Counted from the first letter of the stretch, positions 29,573 to 39,720 are shown. The stretch is DNA of 64,000 bases from Candidatus Caldilinea saccharophila (GCA_016710365.1 JADJVW010000063.1:124001-188000); one strand, 5' to 3'. Numbers and translations: made by a program. The notes: generated from the sequence alone by a model not told the origin.

Positions 29573-30462
29573 AGCTGTATCTTCTCTGGCGACAAATCAT
29601 CCTTGATTTTGGGGATCCATGCTTCCATCGCCTGTTTACCGGTGGCCAGCAATTCGTCGGCGGAAAACAGGTCAGCCAGGTTGATGTGGCCGATCTCCGG
29701 CGTCACCACGATGTCGGCATACTGCTGTTCGGACTGCGTGGCGCGCGCCAATATAAAGAGGGAAGTCATGGCCGCCTCGACTAGATTGCGCGGCTCGACC
29801 GAGCGAGAAGCAAACGCCGCGGTCAGCGGCAGCAGCAGATCTACGGCGATCACATAGTCGGCGCCCATCTCGCGCGCCACGCTCACGGGCAGGTTATTGG
29901 CGACGACGCCATCCACCAGCAGCCGGCCGTTGCGCCGATAGGGAGTGAAGACGCCGGGCACCGCGCAACTGGCGCGGATAGCCGGCGCCAGCGGTCCGCA
30001 GTTCATGGCGACGACCTCACTTGTGACGAGGTCGGTGGCGACGGCGGTGAAGGGCAGGTTGAGTTGCTCGAACTGGACATCTTTGCCGATCAGCGAGTCG
30101 ATCCAGCCGATCATCTTATCCAACTCCAGCAGGCCAAGCGGCAGGCTTTTGGCCAGATCGGGCAGATGCAACGAGGGCAATTTGAGGCTGACCAGATCGA
30201 GCCACGAGATGGTTGTCACCAGCGATCTGAGCCGCGTTGCAGAAATGCCGGCCGCATAGAGGCCGCCCACCAGCGCGCCCACGCTGGCGCCGGTGATGAT
30301 GTCGGGATAGATGCCATGCTCTTCAAGCGCCTGCAGTGCGCCGACATGCGCGATGCCGCGCGCCGCGCCCCCGCCCAGGACAAGGCCAACGCGTTTGGGC
30401 TTTGGTGGATCATCCCACACTAACCGGCTGCGTGCTGTGACCTCAACTTGTAATGTAGACAT
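29569..30462 (-). CDS. Patatin-like phospholipase (RssA/NTE family)
   Basis: A 297-residue serine hydrolase with a Ser-Asp dyad. The oxyanion loop is GLVLGGGAARGIAHVG (about residue 25), the nucleophile Ser is in GASVG (~60), and the catalytic Asp lies in LLVDGVVANNLPV. No signal peptide is present. The ATG at 30462 is preceded by GGAGGT at six bases; an upstream start near 30720 would read through repeat DNA and is rejected. The gene is coupled to the PfkB gene by ATGA. It probably acts on phospholipid or lysophospholipid acyl chains. Confidence 0.92.
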   Translation of the reverse strand: MSTLQVEVTARSRLVWDDPPKPKRVGLVLGGGAARGIAHVGALQALEEHGIYPDIITGASVGALVGGLYAAGISATRLRSLVTTISWLDLVSLKLPSLHLPDLAKSLPLGLLELDKMIGWIDSLIGKDVQFEQLNLPFTAVATDLVTSEVVAMNCGPLAPAIRASCAVPGVFTPYRRNGRLLVDGVVANNLPVSVAREMGADYVIAVDLLLPLTAAFASRSVEPRNLVEAAMTSLFILARATQSEQQYADIVVTPEIGHINLADLFSADELLATGKQAMEAWIPKIKDDLSPEKIQL

Positions 30463-30494
30463 CGATTTACCTCCGAGCCTATCTTGAAATGCAG

Positions 30495-30655
30495 TAGCCT
30501 TGTAAGAGACTGTTTGAAAAGTAACCACGAAGACGCTAAGTACACAAAGCGGCGCAAAGAAGCGCTGGAAGCCGTCTCTACAAATTCTCCTCTTCGTGCC
30601 CCCTTGCGCCCCTTGTGGCTTCGTGGTGGGGCTTTTCAAACAGTTTTTAAGTAAT
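30495..30655. repeat. Long hairpin repeat between patatin and GT39 genes
   Basis: GTTTGAAAAGTAACCACGAAG near 30510 is mirrored by CTTCGTGGTGGGGCTTTTCAAAC near 30620. Between them are further pairs such as CACAAAGCGGCGCAAAG with CTTGCGCCCCTTGTG. The arms span about 130 bases. The 39478-39715 gap has the same kind of element. Confidence 0.7.
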
Positions 30656-32217
30656 TTATGGGTGCATTCGATATTGTTGCACCGTGACGCCGGCAAAAGT
30701 TTTTTGATCTTCGAGTGCACCGTGCTGCTGAAGCCAGTGCTCCATCATGCGCCGGTCGTCCCACAGCGTGGCCTCACTGAGCAAAACCCAGAGGGTGTCT
30801 GCCTCGCGCGTGATGTCGCGCATGTACAACTCGACGGCCTGCGTCTCCACAGCCTCGCTGCGCCCCCAGTTTGTATACGGCCCGCCGGCCCACCAGCCCA
30901 GCCGCGCATCGCTGTCCTGGAAGGGATGGGGCCAAAGTCGCTGGTATAGTAACGATACGCCCATTCCTGATGCGGGATTTGCAGAATCAGCAGGTCGTCG
31001 CGGCTGCGCTGCTGGTTGACGTATTGCATGGCGCTGCGCAGATCGTATTTGATGACCTGAACCTTCTGTTCCCAGGCCAACACGCCCCACAATCCAAGCA
31101 CAGAAACCAGAAAAATTGTGGTAATGGGCAGGGCAAGGCGCCCGCCATTGGCCGCTACGACGCGCAGCCCCAACGCCATCAGCAACATCGCGGCCGGGCC
31201 GATCCAGATGATGTAGCGCTCGGTGAAGACCGGCTGGCGCAGGCTGACGAGGTAGATCAGGAGGATCGGCAGCAGGAGCCAGCTCAGCAACAGGGCGAAG
31301 CGCCGCGGCGCGGCGAGTGGCGGACGCAACTCTCCGGTGCGCTCGCCGATCACGGTCATGCCGAATAAGATGCCTGCGCCAAACAGGAAATAGACCGGCG
31401 CCAGCCACCACAGCGGCGTGGTCGCGATAAAACCGCGCGCATGGTTGAGCGCCAGAGAGCGCAAGATGGCATCCACAGGGGTGAAGCTGAACCCCGACAG
31501 CTTGTCGGGTGACGTGAGCATTGTCCAGTGCCACCACAGCATGGGCAAGTAAGGCAGCGTCAACCCGGCCAGCGCCAACCCATAGCCGCGCCAATGATGG
31601 CGGGCGCGCGGCCAGGCAATGCCAAACCACAGCAAGTGCAGCGGGATCAGCAACACCATCAACAGATGCACATACATCGCCGCGCTGACGACGACCCAAT
31701 AGAAGGCCCACGGTTTCCAGCCGCCCGCTTCGATGCCGCGCAGCCAAAATAAAGTGGACAGCAAGGCGAGGCAGGTGACAGTGGCGTACATCTTGCCTTC
31801 CTGGCCGTACCAGATCTGGTAGGGATTTAACGCAAAGAAGAGCGCGCCGATTTCGGCCACGCCCACCCACGCCACTGTCGTGGGCATGGACGCGCTCGGC
31901 GCGGCAGGCAAGAGGCGGCGGCCAACCTGCCACACCAGCAGCGTGCTCAGCGCGCCCGCCACGACCGATGGAAAACGCAACGCAAATTCGCTGGTTCCTA
32001 CGACGGCAAACCACGGGCGCAGCCCCAGGAAGTAGAGCGGCCCATTCTGCGCGGCCTGGACAAACATGCGCAGCGTCTCATCCAGATTGCGCACGGCGAA
32101 ATAGATGGCGTCGACCTCATCGCGCCAGAGACTCTGGAAGTCCAGACGCGCCGCGCGCCAGCCAAACGCCATCAGCGTCAATATCAGTAAATAGATGCGC
32201 TGTCGATGCACGTTCAT
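30656..32217 (-). CDS. GT39-like glycosyltransferase (mannosyltransferase/ArnT superfamily), one frameshift
   Basis: A polytopic membrane glycosyltransferase of the PMT/ArnT fold with ~10 membrane helices. The start MNVHRQRIYLL leads to a periplasmic loop with SLWRDEVDAIYFAVRN near residue 40, where the Asp-Glu pair typical of these enzymes sits, and later RQPVFTERYIIWIGPA. The C-terminal soluble part changes frame near 30928-30931: a run of four G on the plus strand should be five, after which QDSDARLGWWAGGP reads on to the stop at 30656. ATG at 32217 overlaps the stop of the upstream surface-protein gene (ATGA). It likely transfers a sugar from a polyprenyl phosphate donor to an envelope acceptor. 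Confidence 0.85.
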
Positions 32218-34572
32218 GGCAGCGAAGCCGGCCACTCCTCTTCGTCTTGAGAGGGTGACGCGGGCGACCGGGGCGCGGTGGGCTTGCCGAGCAGGTCGGC
32301 CTGGACAGCCACATCTCCACCAGGATCTTCGACCAGATCGTAGGGAGGCGGGCCAGGATTCCCTACGCTGACCCCAGCCAATGCGCCTGCCAATAAGAGG
32401 AACAGCACGACGCCGCCGACAATGCCGGCCAACGCCAATGCTGCCGCCGCGCCGCCGGCAATCGCCCGAAAAATGGCAGCGGCATCGCCAGTGGGCGGCG
32501 TTGCGCCCTCAACGGGGCGTTGGCCGGGCGAGGTGGGTGTGGCAGTCACCGTGATCACAACGCCGGGTGGTGGCAATACGGCCACCACTCCAGGCGTCGA
32601 GGGCGCCAACGGCGAATCGGGGCCGAAAAGCGCCTGCGCGGTGGCAGTCTGCGCAAAAGGATCGGCGGGCGGCACGCCGAAAAGCGCCTGCGCGGTGGCA
32701 GTCTGCGCAAAAGGATCGGCCGGCGGCACGCCGAAAAGCGCTTGAGCCGTGGCAGTCTGCGCAAAGGGATCGGCAGGCGGCACGCCGAAAAGCGCTTGAG
32801 CCGTAGCAGTCTGGGCAAAGGGATCGGCCGGTGGGGCGCCGAAGATCGCCTGGGCCGTAGCAGTCTGCGCAAAGGGATCGGCGGGTGTGACGAAGCCAAA
32901 TAGCACGGCTGCGGTTGCAGTCTGGGCAAAAGGATCGCCTCCACCTGGCGGCGGGGCAAAGGGATCCACGGTCGGCGCGGCAACGCCCCCCGGCCCGATC
33001 TGGGGATAGGCCGTTGGCGGCAAGCCGCCCGGTGTGGTAATGAACACCACGGTGGGCGAAGGCGTCGGTGTGGGCGCCGCGGTCCACGTCGGCTCCACTG
33101 TAAACGTCGGCGGCAACGGGATCGGCGTAAAGGTGGGCAGCGGTGTAAAGGTGGGCCACGGCGTATAAGTCGGCGTCGGTGTGTCCGGCTGCGGTGTATT
33201 GATGGTGAGAGAGGTTGAGTTGCTGGTGGCGGACGTGCGATAGCCAAAGGTCGGGTTGGTCGAAGTCACGATCGAAGTGCTCACAAAGACGCCAGATTGG
33301 GGATAACGCACCGGCCCCAAAATCTGGGGAAGCCCACGGTCGGCGAGAAACTGGTTGGTCACCGTCAGCCGCTCGGTCGACAAGATGGTGACGTTGGGGA
33401 TGATCACGCGACCACCGGTGGCGCTGTCGGTCAGTTCATGAGTGGTGAGCGGGGCAATGGGGTTTGTCTCCGAAGTGGCGCTGGTGTTCTGGATGACGAC
33501 ACAGTAGTAGGTGCTCAATCCTGGCGAACCGGCGTCCTCTAAATCGCGGAAACATTGGTCGGGTCGTTCGGCAAAGTAGCGGGTGACCAGGATAGTTGCC
33601 GTTCGAACCGGTCACCTTCGCCACGGAAACGGCGCTGGCGCCCAGCCGGCCCGTCGCGTCGGTGGAAGTCACGAAGGCGCTGACGGTGAGCGCGGCATGT
33701 TGTACGGTCTGGCTCAGCGCGGCGGTCCACGCCGCGCTGGGCTGGAACAAGCTGGCGTGCGTGATCGAGATCGTTTGCGTACCGACACTTGACTGTACAG
33801 GTGTCAGCGTAGCCACCAGCGCGCCCTCGACAATGCCCAGGGCCGGGATCGAGACGAGATGATTGGTGAGCGTGATGTTGCCGCGATTGCGCAGCGTCAG
33901 ACAATAGTTGGCGATACCATACGCGTTGTTGGCGATAGGCGCGGCAAAGCCTGTGGTGGTGGGACAGGTCGTCGAGACGCCGTTGACAGTCAGGACGGCC
34001 TCGACCTGAGGCGCGACGATATCGATCGTGGTGGCCGCTTGCGATTCGACGAGATAGAGCACGCCCGCCTGTTCGACTGTCCACTGTGCGCGCGCGATGA
34101 TGTCGGTCGTCGCGTTGGCCGGAACTGTGACGGGGCGCACCAGGCCGGTGGCGACTGCGGGCAGGATTGTCTCCCCTGGTGCAAGCACCGCCCCTGGCGC
34201 CCAGTTCACCACCGCCGCGCCGTTATCGTCGAAGAGCGTCTGGAGGGTGACGGGCTGGTCACTGGCGTTGCTGATCGTGTAACAATAGTAGACAGTGTCA
34301 CCGGCTGCGGCCACAACTGTGGTGGTTGTGCTGGCTTGACAGGCTGCGCCCGCGTCGGCCAGGGTGGCGGCGTAGATCACTGTCTTGGTGAAAACAACGC
34401 CGGAGAGCACATCTGGCCCCTGGCGCAAAAGCGCAGCAGGGGACGCGGCGGACGCGTGGTGAAGTGGGGAGACCAGTAAGCCCCCCCCAAAGCTGGTGAG
34501 CAGGAGCGCCACCAGCAGGGCGCCCAGCAAGCCGCAGCGATTAGAATTTCGCGAGACAGAGTCAGTCTTCAA
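32214..34572 (-). CDS. Secreted/membrane-anchored protein with 18-residue ADPFAQTATAQALFG repeats (one frameshift)
   Basis: The start is a TTG at 34572 overlapping the birA stop (TTGA), followed by MKTDS and a signal-like segment (LLGALLVALLLTSFGGGLL). The first half holds DUF11-like beta domains (VYYCYTISNASDQPV; VNYC-like ANYCLTLRNRGNIT). It then becomes Thr/Pro-rich (TPTYTPWPTFTPLPTFTP) with about six 18-residue copies of ADPFAQTATAQALFG and VPP. It ends in a hydrophobic segment (AAALALAGIVGGVVLFLLLAG) and a short acidic tail. Near 33585-33592 a one-base change in TATCCTGGTCACC switches frame; YFAERPDQCFRDLE then reads on. I do not know the function; a cell-surface role is likely. Confidence 0.75.
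32622..32930. repeat. 54-bp tandem repeats coding for ADPFAQTATAQALFGVPP
   Basis: Copies start at 32622 and 32676 and then every 54 bases, five or six in all, with 1-8 differences between neighbours. The first two on the plus strand are nearly identical; the outer ones diverge. The repeats lie wholly in frame within the surface-protein gene. Confidence 0.85.
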
Positions 34573-35420
34573 GGCAAGCGTGTGGTTACATCTCCGGCAT
34601 CGAGTAGATGCGAACGGCCGGCGTTGTCCTCGACGATCAGCGCACCATCTGCGGTGACATCGATGGCTACGCCCGCAAAGCGGCGATCGCTGTCGCCGTG
34701 TGCGATGACAGTGACAGGCTGACCCAGCGTCAACAGCAGGTTGCGCCATTCGTGATAAATATCGTGCGGCGACGCCTGCGGGTCGATGAGTTCCTCCCAT
34801 GCCTGACAAAGCGCAATCAGGAGCGCGGTGCGGTCAAGCAAACGGCCCACGGCCAGGTGCAGGCTCGTGGGCGGCGGCGCATCGGCGGGAACCTCCGGCA
34901 GCGCGCCTTCCTCCTGATTGACATTGATGCCCATGCCCACAATCGCATAGTCCACCTGGTCGCGCACAAAAGACGTCTCAATCAAGATGCCACCCACCTT
35001 GCGGGCGTGCGCAAGGTCTTCACCGAGCATGATGTCGTTGGGCCACTTCAGCCCGATATCTTCCGTCAGTTCTGGCGTTACGCTGGCAATGGCGCGCACA
35101 GCCGCCACCCCGGCCAGCATCGGCAATTGGGCAAGGTTGGCGGGCAAATGCTCACGTTTGAGGATCAGACTCACCAGCAGCGCCTGCCCCATCGGCGCGT
35201 GCCATTGACGTTGCAGCCGTCCCAGCCCGGCGGTCTGCTCTTCCGCCACCACCAGCGTGCCGGAACGCGTCGCCGGGTCAACCGCCAGTTGATGCGCGAC
35301 CCCCATCGTGCTGGCAATGGCGCCGTGATAGTCGATATTGTGGCCGATCACCGCGTGTTTCAGGTTTGTAGCGATTCTGGTAATGTCGAGAATTGGATGA
35401 TGGTTTGTATGCGAGTTCAT
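34569..35420 (-). CDS. birA: Biotin--[acetyl-CoA-carboxylase] ligase
   Basis: Attaches biotin to the lysine of biotin carrier domains, using ATP. The 283-residue catalytic form lacks the N-terminal DNA-binding domain of E. coli BirA. The family motifs are GLGRLQRQWHAP (biotin/ATP loop), LKWPNDIML and the KVGGILIE strand, then VGMGINVN. A C-terminal beta-barrel (FAGVAIDVTADGALIVEDN) is intact. It lies next to, and divergent from, the acyl-CoA carboxylase genes, whose biotin carrier is its likely client. The stop overlaps the TTG of the next gene. Confidence 0.93.
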   Translation of the reverse strand: MNSHTNHHPILDITRIATNLKHAVIGHNIDYHGAIASTMGVAHQLAVDPATRSGTLVVAEEQTAGLGRLQRQWHAPMGQALLVSLILKREHLPANLAQLPMLAGVAAVRAIASVTPELTEDIGLKWPNDIMLGEDLAHARKVGGILIETSFVRDQVDYAIVGMGINVNQEEGALPEVPADAPPPTSLHLAVGRLLDRTALLIALCQAWEELIDPQASPHDIYHEWRNLLLTLGQPVTVIAHGDSDRRFAGVAIDVTADGALIVEDNAGRSHLLDAGDVTTRLP

Positions 35421-35626
35421 TTGGATGCACTTTTGCTTCTTTGATTGGATCGGGTATAAATGCCCTTGTTTGAAAACAGATTACATGACGAATGGCACAG
35501 CGTCAAACCGCAGGCGGATCATGCTGGGCGCCGCGAATAAGCAGTGAGATCAACAGGGAAATAAGCGAGGAAATAAGCGGCGCTTTGCTTATTGATCCTT
35601 TGGCTGTGAATGGCCGATCGTGTAGA

Positions 35627-36082
35627 ATGCTGGTGGTCACGGCTCATATCAAACCGATCGAGCAAATTCGGCGTGTAGGAGCCACCTTGTTCCAAGATTC
35701 TTCCGCACGGTTTTCTCCAGATAATCCGCACAGCGATTTCCCGCGTGACGAGACAGATCCGGGTTTCGATAATTCTGGCCCGTCGTTGCCGATCATTTTG
35801 ATCAGTGCAGCATTTGGGATTGCCGGCGGCGTCATCGGTTTGTACGCGCCTTACACCGTGCTCGGCTGGGAGTTGCCTGCCAGCATCTTTATCGCCGTCC
35901 TGTGCGCCAGCGTCAGCTTAGGCGTCTCTGGCGCCGGTCTCACACTGCTCACGGGGACGCGCGCCGCCATGGCGAATGTCGCCATGAGTTGTGGTTTAAT
36001 CGTGATTTCGCTGGTTTTTCTCGGCCTCTGTATGCTTGTGGGCGCACTTGCCGCAACGGTGCTTGTGCTCTACAGTGGATAA
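35627..36082 (+). CDS. Small membrane protein of unknown function
   Basis: Family not recognised. The 151 residues begin with a polar region (KPIEQIRRVGATLFQD; HSDFPRDETDPGFDN) and contain three to four hydrophobic segments (PIILISAAFGIAGGVIGLYA; ASIFIAVLCASVSLG; CGLIVISLVFLGLCMLVGAL). ATG at 35627 is a guess; an in-frame start at 35492 exists but the additional residues look non-coding. It is the first gene of the plus-strand cluster with the dehydrogenase and carboxylase. Confidence 0.5.
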   Translation: MLVVTAHIKPIEQIRRVGATLFQDSSARFSPDNPHSDFPRDETDPGFDNSGPSLPIILISAAFGIAGGVIGLYAPYTVLGWELPASIFIAVLCASVSLGVSGAGLTLLTGTRAAMANVAMSCGLIVISLVFLGLCMLVGALAATVLVLYSG

Positions 36083-36089
36083 CCATGCT

Positions 36090-37202
36090 ATGCGGGCAAT
36101 AATCTTTGACCACCATGACCCGTCGCCCCAGGCCTATCACCTGGTCGACGCGCTGGCCGCCCCGGAGGTTGCAGCCGACGGTGTGGTGATCCGGGTCGCG
36201 TACGCGGCGCTGAATCGTCTGGACGACTTCGTGCGCATCGGCTGGCAGGGGCTTGACCTGGCCTGGCCGCATGTGCCATGCAGCGACTTCAGCGGCGAAA
36301 TCGTCGCCATCGGGCGCGAGGTGACAGGCTGGCGAATTGGGCAGCGCGTCACGGCCAACCCGCTCGTATGGTGTGGCCGCTGCCGTGCGTGTCTGGCCGG
36401 GCGTCACAACCTTTGCCGCAAGGCGTATCTAATCGGCGAACATGTGCGCGGGGCGTGTGCGGACTATGTCGCCGTTCCTGCACGCACGCTGGTCGCCATC
36501 CCGGACGGGTACGACATGCGTCTGGCTGCGGCAGCCTCGCTGGTCTATGTTACGGCGTGGCATAATCTGATCGTCGCCGGCGATTTGCGACCCGGCGAGC
36601 GCGTGCTGGTGGTGGGGGCAGGCGGCGGCGTCAACACGGCCGCGCTGCAAATCGCTAAGTACGCCGGCGCCACCGTTTATATGATTGCGGGCAATGCCGA
36701 AAAAGCGGCGCGCGCCCGACAGCTTGGCGCCGACTGGGTGTATGACCGCAGTGCGAGTGAACACAGTGCGAGTGATCACAGGGCAGGCGCGTCCTGGTCA
36801 AAGGCCGTGTTTGAGATCACCGAGCGCGAGGGCGTCGATATGGTCGTGGACAATGTAGGCGAGGCGACCTGGCGCGAGAGCCTGCGTGCGCTGCGGCCTG
36901 GCGGGCGCCTGGTAACGGTGGGCGGCACGAGCGGCTACCGTGCGCAGATCCCCGTCAACTGGATTTTTGGACGTCACCTGAAGATCATCGGCAGCACGAT
37001 GGGGACGCAGGGTGACTATCTGACGGTGATGGATCTAGTGTTCCAGGACAGGCTGCGCCCTGTTATCGATTCGCTTTTCCCGATCGAAGCGTTTCATCTG
37101 GCGGTCGAGCGCTTGATCGCCGGCGCAATGTTCGGCAAGATCGTGATCGCAATCAACCCAACTGAGTCAACCGATTCTGAAACAAAGGCAGGCAAAAGTT
37201 GA
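36090..37202 (+). CDS. Zinc-binding MDR-family dehydrogenase/quinone oxidoreductase
   Basis: A 370-residue NAD(P)H-dependent medium-chain dehydrogenase. It has SDFSGEIVAIG, the four structural-zinc cysteines in CGRCRACLAGRHNLC, the Rossmann motif VVGAGGGVNTAALQIAK, and NVGEATWRESLRALRPGGRLV. Whether the catalytic zinc site is complete is uncertain; relatives include alcohol dehydrogenases and enoyl-thioester reductases. ATG at 36090 fits the family. A short tandem insert (SASEHSASDHR) near residue 226, coded by a repeated CAGTGCGAGTGA element, is not expected. The gene's stop overlaps the TTG start of the carboxyltransferase (TTGA), so the two are coupled. An acrylyl- or enoyl-CoA reductase role in propionate metabolism is possible but unproven. 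Confidence 0.85.
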   Translation: MRAIIFDHHDPSPQAYHLVDALAAPEVAADGVVIRVAYAALNRLDDFVRIGWQGLDLAWPHVPCSDFSGEIVAIGREVTGWRIGQRVTANPLVWCGRCRACLAGRHNLCRKAYLIGEHVRGACADYVAVPARTLVAIPDGYDMRLAAAASLVYVTAWHNLIVAGDLRPGERVLVVGAGGGVNTAALQIAKYAGATVYMIAGNAEKAARARQLGADWVYDRSASEHSASDHRAGASWSKAVFEITEREGVDMVVDNVGEATWRESLRALRPGGRLVTVGGTSGYRAQIPVNWIFGRHLKIIGSTMGTQGDYLTVMDLVFQDRLRPVIDSLFPIEAFHLAVERLIAGAMFGKIVIAINPTESTDSETKAGKS

Positions 37203-38756
37203 GCAACTCATTACCGGATCAACGAATTCAGGATCTACGCGAGCGGAAGACAGCCGCGTTTCTGGGGGGTGGCGAGGAAAAGATCGCACGCCAACATGCG
37301 CGCGGGCGGATGACGGCGCGTGAGCGGCTGCAATTGTTGCTGGACAAAGGCACGTTCCGCGAGGTCGATGTCTTTGTTACGCACAACACGACGGAGTTTG
37401 GACTGGCGGAGCAAAAGATTCCCGGCGACGGCGTGGTCACCGGCTACGGCACGATCGACGGGCGCCTGGTCTTCGTCTACTCGCAGGACTTCACCGTCTT
37501 TGGCGGCAGCGTCAGCCGCGCCCACGCCGAGAAGATCTGCAAAATCATGGACATGGCGATGAAGAACGGCGCGCCGGTCATCGGGCTGAATGACTCCGGC
37601 GGTGCGCGCATCCAAGAGGGCGTCCACAGCCTGGCGGGCTATGCGGAAATCTTCTACCGCAACGTCATCGCTTCCGGCGTTGTCCCGCAGATCAGCGTGA
37701 TCATGGGACCGTGTGCGGGCGGCGCGGTCTACAGCCCGGCCATCACCGATTTTGTGGTCATGGTCAAAGAGACGAGCCACATGTTTGTGACTGGGCCGGA
37801 TGTGATTAAGGCCGTCACGCATGAGGATGTCACCTTCGAGGAGCTGGGCGGCGCGTCGGTGCACGCCAGCAAATCGGGCGTAGCGCACTTTGCCGCGGAA
37901 AACGAAGAGGACGCGCTCTTCCTCGTCCAGCATCTGATCGATTATCTGCCCAGCAATAACATGCAGGATCCGCCAGTGCAGCCGCCGAACGACGATCCGC
38001 TGCGCGAGGCGCCGGAATTGGACACCATTATTCCAGACAACCCCAATAAACCTTACGATATGAAGGAAGTCGTGCGCCATATTGTCGACAATGGTCAATT
38101 TCTAGAGGTGCATGAACATTGGGCGCAGAATATTCTCGTCGGCTTTGCGCGCTTGGGTGGGCGTTCAGTCGGCATTGTCGCTCAGCAGCCGAAAGTATTG
38201 GCCGGCGTGCTCGACGTCGAAGCAAGCCAGAAAAGCGCGCGTTTCGTGCGTTTTTGTGACGCGTTCAATGTGCCGCTCATTGTGCTCGAAGATGTGCCTG
38301 GCTTCATGCCCGGCATCACCCAGGAGCACAGCGGCATCATCCGGCAGGGCGCCAAGCTGCTTTATGCCTTCTGCGAGGCAACCGTGCCCAAGCTCACTGT
38401 GATTGTGCGCAAGGCGTATGGCGGCGCGTACTGTGTGATGAATCCACGCCATCGGCGCCGACCTCGTGTTGGCCTGGCCCAGCGCGGAGATCGCGGTCAT
38501 GGGGCCGGAAGGTGCGGTCAATGTGATCTTCCGCCGCGAGATCACCGAGGCGGAGAACCAGGCCGCGCGCAAGAACGAACTTGTCGAGGATTACCGGCAA
38601 CGCTTTGCCAACCCTTACGTGGCCGCCGCCGCAGGCTTTATCGACAATGTGATCGAGCCGCGCGAGACGCGACAGCACCTGATCAATGCGCTGGAAATGT
38701 TGCAAAACAAGCGCGACAGCCTGCCGCCGAAGAAGCATGGCAATATTCCGTTGTAA
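37199..38756 (+). CDS. Acyl-CoA carboxylase, carboxyltransferase subunit (PccB-like), one frameshift
   Basis: Transfers CO2 from carboxybiotin to propionyl- or acetyl-CoA. Starts with TTG at 37199, giving MSNSLPDQRIQDLRERKTA, followed by the canonical ARGRMTARERLQLLLD. Both crotonase-like halves are there: DSGGARIQEGVHSLAGY and IMGPCAGGAVYSP in the first, DVPGFMPG and RKAYGGAYCVMNPRH in the second. At about 38450 the frame changes: CGCCATCGGCGCC lacks two bases (or has one extra) compared with the expected codons for RHIGADLVLAW. The remaining 100 residues (EIAVMGPEGAVNVI) continue to 38756. PCC-type subunits have this length (about 518). Confidence 0.92.
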
Positions 38757-38900
38757 GAAGAGAATAGAGATTAGGGGATTAGGGGATTAGGGGATTAGGA
38801 AATGGCGAGAGGGCATGGCGCTAAATAATGCCGAAATCTCTCAATCTCCAATCTCTCAATCTCCAATCTCTCAAAGTTGTGAGCAATAGAGGTGAAGCTT
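38757..38900. repeat. Short tandem repeats between carboxyltransferase and the next gene
   Basis: Four copies of ATTAGGGG-type units (GGGGATTAGGGGATTAGG) near 38772-38800 and three to four copies of AATCTC(C/T)AATCTC near 38837-38875. A similar GGAGATTGGAGATTGA element recurs at 60744-60796. Confidence 0.65.
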
Positions 38901-38902
38901 TT

Positions 38903-39478
38903 ATGGCGCTGCCAGAGATCGAATTTGAACTGTCGTCCTATCAATACGAGCAGATGGGCTATCCGGGGATCAAACAAGGCGAGCCGCTGAGCGTGGTGCT
39001 CGACGCCGGGGTGCTTTTGCCGGACGCGGCCGCGGAGAGCTGGTTCGCCGTGCAGCCGGAAGCGCTGCCCGCGCAATTCGTGCGCACGGGGCCGGCCACG
39101 TACGCGTTTGCCGGGCAGATCGTCGAAGCCGAGTTGGTGATGGAAGATGACGAGCAAACCGCTGTGCTGCTGGTCGACTGCGGCGTGGTGAAGTTGCGCG
39201 TGACGTGCGCGCCGCAAGTCGACGACCGCCTGCCCTATGGCACCTGGGAGACGCGCTACCTGACCGGCGTCGGCCGCGTGCAGGGGCTGGTCGAAGATGA
39301 GTTCAAGACGGCGATCGGCCATCCCACCAGTGTGACGGTTTGGGGCTTCCGACGCCTCAGCTTGATGCCGGGCGATCCTTTGTTCGGTCAATGGCACGAC
39401 AGCGCTGCGTTGTTGCCGCTGCCGCTGCACTACGATCGCATCGTCGTCGTAGCGCGCGTGCATCGCAATCGGATGTAG
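38903..39478 (+). CDS. Unknown protein between the carboxylase subunits (191 residues)
   Basis: Not recognised. Soluble; it begins MALPEIEFELSSYQYEQ and is rich in beta strands (VVLDAGVLLPDAAAE; VEAELVMEDDEQTAVLLVDCG; SVTVWGFRRLSLMPG), without signal or membrane segment. ATG at 38903 has GAGGTGAA ten bases upstream and is preferred to an ATG at 38828, whose first 25 residues come from the repeat DNA. Its position between the carboxyltransferase and biotin carboxylase suggests a link with that enzyme, by position only. Confidence 0.7.
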   Translation: MALPEIEFELSSYQYEQMGYPGIKQGEPLSVVLDAGVLLPDAAAESWFAVQPEALPAQFVRTGPATYAFAGQIVEAELVMEDDEQTAVLLVDCGVVKLRVTCAPQVDDRLPYGTWETRYLTGVGRVQGLVEDEFKTAIGHPTSVTVWGFRRLSLMPGDPLFGQWHDSAALLPLPLHYDRIVVVARVHRNRM

Positions 39479-39715
39479 GCAAGCGTTTGAAAAGCCGCCA
39501 CAAAGCCGCTAAGCGCACAAAGAGGCACGAAGAAAAGCAGCTTTAGTAGTTCAAGATTTGGCCTCACATGGAGACGAAAAATCACAAAGTTGAAGATGGC
39601 GCCGTTTGTGCGCCTGGTGGCTTTGTGTGAGTTTTGTAAAGTACTGAACTTTGGGATCATCTTTGTGCCCCTTTGTGAGCTTTTCAAACCTACTAGGAGA
39701 GATTTGCAGGAACCT
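39478..39715. repeat. Long hairpin repeat before the biotin carboxylase gene
   Basis: GTTTGAAAAGCCGCCACAAAG near 39484 pairs with CTTTGTGAGCTTTTCAAAC near 39667; in between, CACAAAGAGGCACGAAG is matched by CATCTTTGTGCCCCTTTGTG. The layout copies that at 30495-30655. It is 240 bases, with no gene. Confidence 0.65.
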
Positions 39716-39720
39716 GACCT

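Noticed and set aside
30656..32014. A separate second glycosyltransferase frame overlapping the first
   Set aside because: It is a shifted frame of the same gene; only its last ~110 residues are real, joined by the G4 slip at 30928.
32622..32930. Regularly spaced repeats that resemble a CRISPR array
   Set aside because: The 54-bp units are continuous, in frame, have no variable spacers and code for an 18-residue protein repeat.
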